From DATBDN01 sp036269895 (GTDB lineage: Bacteria; Actinomycetota; Thermoleophilia; Solirubrobacterales; Thermoleophilaceae): a DNA stretch of 35,118 nucleotides. The stretch lies in assembly GCA_036269895.1 (NCBI GenBank), contig DATBDN010000232.1, positions 1 through 35,118 on the forward strand, read 5' to 3'. Numbering within the stretch: the first letter of the stretch is position 1; each line of letters opens with the position of its first letter. Shown here one piece after another: positions 31,767-35,118 of this stretch. The position numbers and the translations under genes are program-made. The notes beneath the pieces are model-generated. The model saw nothing but the letters and a program-made list of their open reading frames with translations. It was not told the DNA's origin and did no database searches.

Positions 31767-32672
31767 CTAAGCGGGGACGCGTGAGCGGCGCGCGGTGGCG
31801 ACGATGATCCCGCTGAAGATGCAGGCGACGCCGACCAGCTGCAGCAGCGACGGCGACTCCCCGAGCAGGATCACGCCGAGGATGACGGAGCCGACGGGTT
31901 GCACCGTCAGCAGAACGGAAGTGAGTGCCGCCGGCAGTCGCGGCAGCGAGAGGGAGATCAGCAGCCAGCCCACCACCTGCGAGCTGAGGGCGAGCAGGAC
32001 CAGCCAGCCATGCGCCGGCCACGACGGCACCAGGTCGATGTCGCCGATGACCAGCCCGCCGATCAGCGCGAAGACGGTCGCGAAGGCGGTCGCCTCGAAC
32101 AGCGGCGCGACCGGCCGCTGCAGGTCGCGCCCGGACTGGCGCAGCACGAGGATGAAGCCGGCGTACGTCAGGCCGGTGGCGATCCCGAACACGACGCCGC
32201 GCGCCGGGTCGTTGCCATACGCCGCCGAGCCGAGCACGCCCGAGATCAGGAGGATCCCGAACAGCGCGATAGGGACGGCGGCGATAACGCGAGGGTCGGG
32301 ACGCTCGCCAAGCGTGAGCCATGCGACCAAGCCGACCAGCACGACCTGGAGGTTGCCGAGAACGGTGGCGAGCCCGGCGCCGACGTCGTGGATCGCGTAG
32401 TGCCAGCAGATCAGGTCGGCGGCGAAGAACACGCCCGCCCACATCGACAGCCTCAGCTCGCGCCGGGTGCGCGGGCCGTAGCGGCGGCGCTCGATCCACG
32501 CGAGCAGCCCGAGCGCCGGCAGCGCGTACGCGCAGCGGAAGACGGCCGCGGTCGCGGGCGCCACGTCGGCCTCGCGAACGAGGATCGCCGAGAAGGCGAT
32601 CGTCAGCGCGCCGGCGACAGCGACGCGCCCCGGGTGGCGCGAAAGGATCAGAGCTGATTTGTAACAGCGCAC
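31767..32672 (-). CDS. EamA/DMT family transporter
   Basis: A membrane protein of about 301 residues with ten hydrophobic helices in two EamA repeats. Repeat 1 starts VAVAGALTIAFSAILVREAD and includes ADLICWHYAIHDVGAG; repeat 2 includes LLALSSQVVGWLLISLSLPR and ends LVGVACIFSGIIVATA. It is a drug/metabolite carrier of unknown substrate. The start is odd: the only in-frame start before helix 1 is GTG at 32672, at the centre of a palindromic repeat. The first ten residues (MRCYKSALIL) are encoded by the repeat. Either the repeat supplied a new start or a non-standard start is used. Confidence 0.85.
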   Translation of the reverse strand: MRCYKSALILSRHPGRVAVAGALTIAFSAILVREADVAPATAAVFRCAYALPALGLLAWIERRRYGPRTRRELRLSMWAGVFFAADLICWHYAIHDVGAGLATVLGNLQVVLVGLVAWLTLGERPDPRVIAAVPIALFGILLISGVLGSAAYGNDPARGVVFGIATGLTYAGFILVLRQSGRDLQRPVAPLFEATAFATVFALIGGLVIGDIDLVPSWPAHGWLVLLALSSQVVGWLLISLSLPRLPAALTSVLLTVQPVGSVILGVILLGESPSLLQLVGVACIFSGIIVATARRSRVPA

Positions 32673-32706
32673 GCTGTTACAAAACTGCTCTGATCCCGTT
32701 TGTTAC
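32644..32706. repeat. Inverted pair of palindromic interspersed repeats
   Basis: Copy A (32674-32706) matches the repeat at 21181-21213 in 30 of 33 bases. Copy B (about 32644-32669, opposite orientation) is a shorter, more diverged copy (about 22 of 27). They meet in a perfect palindrome: GTAACAGCG (32661-32669), CA, CGCTGTTAC (32672-32680). The pair fills the space between the CBS gene stop and the EamA gene and holds the apparent EamA start codon. Confidence 0.8.
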
Positions 32707-32708
32707 GG

Positions 32709-33125
32709 CTAGTTGTTCGGCGACGCCGAGGAGATGTCCGCCAGCGCGGAGCCCTGGTCCTTGGCCTTGGCCAGATCGCCGAGCGAGACGACGCCGGCGG
32801 GCTTGCCGTCGTCGACGACCGGCAGCCGGCGCACGTCCGCCTGCTCCATCTTCTTGATCGCGTCCTCGACCGAATCGTCAGGACTGAGCGTCTCGAGATC
32901 GGTCGACGCGGCCTCGCGCACGCTTGCGTCAGCACCATTGCCCTTCGCGATCACGCGCACGACGATGTCGCGGTCGGTGATGATGCCCTGGACCTCGTCG
33001 TTCTCGACAACGAGCACGTTGCCGATGTCGTTCTCGGCCATGATCTTGGCGGCGTCCTCGATCGTCGCGCTTGCGTCGACGGTCTTCGGGTCACCACTCA
33101 TGATGTCGCGAATTGTGTCTGCCAT
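32709..33125 (-). CDS. CBS-domain pair protein
   Basis: A 138-residue protein with two CBS domains: DIMSGDPKTVDASATIEDAA to TDRDIVVRVIAKG, then LETLSPDDSVEDAIKKME to GVVSLGDLAKAK. CBS pairs bind adenine nucleotides such as AMP, ATP or NAD and usually regulate partner proteins; here the pair stands alone. It is of the small stress-linked kind (similar to mycobacterial hypoxic-response CBS proteins). The Shine-Dalgarno AAGGAGAG precedes the ATG. A GGGTAC box lies 33 bases upstream on the same strand. The stop directly abuts the repeat pair. Confidence 0.92.
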   Translation of the reverse strand: MADTIRDIMSGDPKTVDASATIEDAAKIMAENDIGNVLVVENDEVQGIITDRDIVVRVIAKGNGADASVREAASTDLETLSPDDSVEDAIKKMEQADVRRLPVVDDGKPAGVVSLGDLAKAKDQGSALADISSASPNN

Positions 33126-33156
33126 GTCTCTCCTTCCGAATTGGGGTACAGACTGC

Positions 33157-33164
33157 GGGTACCC
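33157..33164. promoter_or_regulatory. GGGTACCC, possible stress-sigma -10 box facing both ways
   Basis: The palindrome GGGTACCC gives GGGTAC on both strands between the divergent CBS gene and the membrane-protein gene at 33207. On the minus strand GTGT lies 15 bases before it as a possible -35, and the CBS gene would have a normal leader with Shine-Dalgarno. A second plus-strand GGGTAC is at 33144-33149. Confidence 0.45.
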
Positions 33165-33206
33165 GACGAAGTCCATCTGACACACAGCCGTACACTGGCT
33201 CGTCCA

Positions 33207-33848
33207 GTGGCAAAGCAGCGACAGACGCGGATGCAGTACCAGCTCGGGAGCCTTTCGGTGATCCCGCAGCTCGAGGACCGGAGCGACGAGCAGCTCCAGA
33301 GCGAGTCGAAGCATCGCGCCGCCGCTAAGGCCATCCTCGGAGCGCGGGCAGCGGAGCGCTATGACGCCGAGGCCGCCCGGAAGTACTTCAACGAGGCCCT
33401 GGCCGCCTGCCACCCGCAGGAGCGGCCGATGCTGCGGCAGATGATGAAGGCGGCCCTGGCCCAGGCCGAGCGGCGCCCCGACGAGCTGCGCGAGGCGATG
33501 GAGAAGCTCGGCCAGGAGCCGCCGAGCAACCGCCAGCTGATGCTGCTGCGCCTGATGGGCATGATCGCGCCGCCGCCGAACTCGAGCTTGCTGACACGCG
33601 CGCGCGGCATCCTCGTGCTGATCGCGCTGGTAGTCGTGCTCGTTGCGATCGGGTTCGGGCTGGCCAAGCTCATCGCGCTGCCGTTCGGCGGCGTCGGCAC
33701 GTTCGGCGGCATCCTGCTCGGACTGCTGATCGTCGCCGCCGTGCTCGGGGTGCTCGCGCTGCTCGGCCGACGGAGGCAGGACAAGGCGCGCGCAGCACAG
33801 CGCGAACGCGTGGAAGCCGCGCAACCGCGGCGAACAATCCGCCGCTAG
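33207..33848 (+). CDS. Membrane protein with N-terminal helical domain
   Basis: A protein of about 213 residues, family unrecognised. Residues about 10-115 are charged and helical, with a segment reminiscent of one TPR unit (AAERYDAEAARKYFNEALAA) followed by MLRQMMKAALAQAERRPDEL. Two membrane helices follow (ILVLIALVVVLVAIGFGLAK and TFGGILLGLLIVAAVLGVLA), then a basic tail. So the N-terminus is probably cytoplasmic with a C-terminal hairpin anchor. The start is GTG 33207, with TACACT ten bases upstream and no ribosome binding site; ATG 33231 is the alternative. Confidence 0.75.
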   Translation: MAKQRQTRMQYQLGSLSVIPQLEDRSDEQLQSESKHRAAAKAILGARAAERYDAEAARKYFNEALAACHPQERPMLRQMMKAALAQAERRPDELREAMEKLGQEPPSNRQLMLLRLMGMIAPPPNSSLLTRARGILVLIALVVVLVAIGFGLAKLIALPFGGVGTFGGILLGLLIVAAVLGVLALLGRRRQDKARAAQRERVEAAQPRRTIRR

Positions 33849-33883
33849 CGCAAGCGCAACCCCATCCCGCCCGTTCACAAGGC

Positions 33884-35118
33884 ATGGGTCACCGCTCACT
33901 GCCGTCAGTTCTGCTTGCGCTGATAGCGACGCTGTGCGTCGCCGTACCGGCACTCGCACACGTCGAGCGCGCCTCGTATTGGCCTGACCCCAAGCCCGAC
34001 TGCTCGATCAAGCCGTGCACTGGCGGCAAGGTGCCCAAGATCCGCTCGCTCGCGTCGGCGCTCAACGGGAAGCTGCCGGGCAGGACCCGGGTCGTCTGCC
34101 GGCGCAACTCGCTCAAGCAGCTCAGGGCGTCGGTCGCCCACGCGATCAAGTCGGGCTACTACATCCGCCCCACCGACCATCGCTCGTTCACGAAGAAGCA
34201 GGGCAAGCGCCTGATCGCGATCAACACTGAGTTGTCCCGGCTCTGCAAGTACCGCGAGATCCAGCCCGCGGTCACCGCATCGCACAACAACGACCGCGTG
34301 GTGATCATGCCCGGCCTCTACACGGAGCCCGAGTCGCGCGCGAAGCCGACCCACGATCCGGCGTGCGCGTCGCTGAAGATCGATGGTGACCATCCCGGCG
34401 AGCAGGGCGCGGCGTACTCGTACAAAGGCGAGTACAGCTGCCCGAACGACGCGAACCTGATCGCGGTGATGGGCCGCAAGCCCGGCTCCAAGCCGCCGCC
34501 CAACCCGCCGCTCTGGGACCGCCATGGGATTCCGGACGTCGGGCCGTGCATCCGCTGCAACTTCCAGATGGAGGGCTCAGGCGTGAGCGCTGACGACGTC
34601 GTCGTGGAGGCCGGCGACCCCTCGAAGGGCAACGGTGGCCCGAACGGCGCCGGCCACGCGAAGGATGTCGGCATCCGCGCCGACCGCGCCGACGGCTTCG
34701 TGCTGCGCAACGTCACGGTGCGCCACGCCACCGAGCACGGCATCTATGTGCTCGAGTCGGACGGCTTCATGCTCGACCGCTTCAAGACCTTCTACAACGG
34801 CCTCTACGGCACGCTCGTGTTCGTCGAGGACCACGGCATCGAGCAGAACTGCGAGGCGGCCGGCCACGGCGACTCGGGCATCTACCCCGGCGCCGCCGCC
34901 GACACCGGCTACCAGCGCGCCGAGGGTACGAAGCCGCGCCTGAACCAGCAGGTCCGCTGGTGCGACCTTCACCACAACATGGCGGGTTACTCGGCCACCA
35001 ACGGCAACGCCATCTGGGTGCACAACAACAACTTCTATGACAACTCGCTCGGCCTCACGACCGACGCGGTCACGGGCGCCGGCCATCCTGGCTTCCCGGG
35101 CGACTCGCAGTTGATCGA
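33884..35118 (+). CDS. Secreted right-handed beta-helix protein, 5' part
   Basis: The frame is open from ATG 33884 to the window end, at least 411 residues. An N-terminal Sec signal peptide is clear (MGHRSLPSVLLALIATLCVA, then VPALA before His), so it is exported. An unusual Cys-containing region follows (CSIKPCTGGK, CRRNSLKQLRA, LCKYREI). From about residue 205 a parallel beta-helix begins, with turns such as DVGIRADRADGFVLRNVTVR, HGIYVLESDGFMLDRFKTFY and NAIWVHNNNFYDNSLGL. This is the pectate-lyase-like fold found in polysaccharide-acting and surface proteins. Cys in pairs suggests disulfides. No substrate or catalytic site can be named from this part. Confidence 0.85.
   Translation, partial: MGHRSLPSVLLALIATLCVAVPALAHVERASYWPDPKPDCSIKPCTGGKVPKIRSLASALNGKLPGRTRVVCRRNSLKQLRASVAHAIKSGYYIRPTDHRSFTKKQGKRLIAINTELSRLCKYREIQPAVTASHNNDRVVIMPGLYTEPESRAKPTHDPACASLKIDGDHPGEQGAAYSYKGEYSCPNDANLIAVMGRKPGSKPPPNPPLWDRHGIPDVGPCIRCNFQMEGSGVSADDVVVEAGDPSKGNGGPNGAGHAKDVGIRADRADGFVLRNVTVRHATEHGIYVLESDGFMLDRFKTFYNGLYGTLVFVEDHGIEQNCEAAGHGDSGIYPGAAADTGYQRAEGTKPRLNQQVRWCDLHHNMAGYSATNGNAIWVHNNNFYDNSLGLTTDAVTGAGHPGFPGDSQLI

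Overview
The window is very GC-rich, gene-dense bacterial chromosome with short intergenic gaps and many NTGA stop/start overlaps. It looks actinobacterial. Supporting signs are the many GAF/SpoIIE/HATPase and STAS regulators, a beta-carbonic anhydrase of the mycobacterial Rv1284 type, DUF4235, YihY/BrkB and Haem_bd proteins, and many apparently leaderless genes. A Thermoleophilia member (Solirubrobacterales or Gaiellales) is my best guess, but this is inference from gene style and no rRNA or tRNA is present to test it.

Layout. 1-1900 (+): 3' end of a LysE exporter, a GNAT acetyltransferase, a stand-alone cyclic-nucleotide-binding protein and a hexapeptide acetyltransferase. 1897-3972 (+): a TetR regulator and a DHA2 efflux pump, each preceded by the same TGAGT-N4-ACTCA palindrome. 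3977-6438 (-): a STAS antagonist coupled to a fused GAF-GAF-phosphatase-kinase. 6474-9019 (-): carbonic anhydrase, an unknown protein, a VOC protein and a tail-anchored coiled-coil protein. 9082-9972 (+): beta-hydroxyacid dehydrogenase. 9967-10890 (-): MhqO-like VOC dioxygenase. 10979-12239 (-): four small, highly charged proteins. 12249-18462 (-): a 2-hydroxyacid dehydrogenase/Fe-S fusion, a benzoylformate-decarboxylase-like enzyme, an MFS carrier and a haem-binding protein. 18517-21932: small regulators, a PAS-LuxR protein, a double zinc-knuckle protein and a phytoene-desaturase-like FAD enzyme. 21929-26453 (-): a GAF-PAS-GAF-SpoIIE-HATPase protein coupled to a sugar nucleotidyltransferase and a galactokinase. 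26496-29836: DUF4235, YihY/BrkB, a HAD phosphatase and a persulfide dioxygenase with two rhodanese domains. 29812-33125 (-): aldo/keto reductase, RNase D, EamA carrier and CBS protein. 33207-35118 (+): a membrane protein and the start of a secreted beta-helix protein. No stretch over 300 bases lacks a gene.

The most interesting signals are cross-cutting. (i) Four starts (9082, 11769, 12239, 27728) are preceded by GGGTA(A/C) exactly nine bases upstream, and RNase D by GGGTAT ten bases upstream. This resembles the -10 box of general-stress sigma factors (SigB/SigF type) driving leaderless mRNAs, in a window that also holds two partner-switching phosphatase/kinase proteins. (ii) Several other genes have TANNNT six to eleven bases before the start and no ribosome binding site. 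(iii) A roughly 33-bp palindromic repeat lies in frame inside one gene and, as an inverted pair, supplies the apparent start codon of another. (iv) A carrier, a 2-hydroxyacid dehydrogenase and a 2-oxoacid decarboxylase form a candidate mandelate-like catabolic unit.
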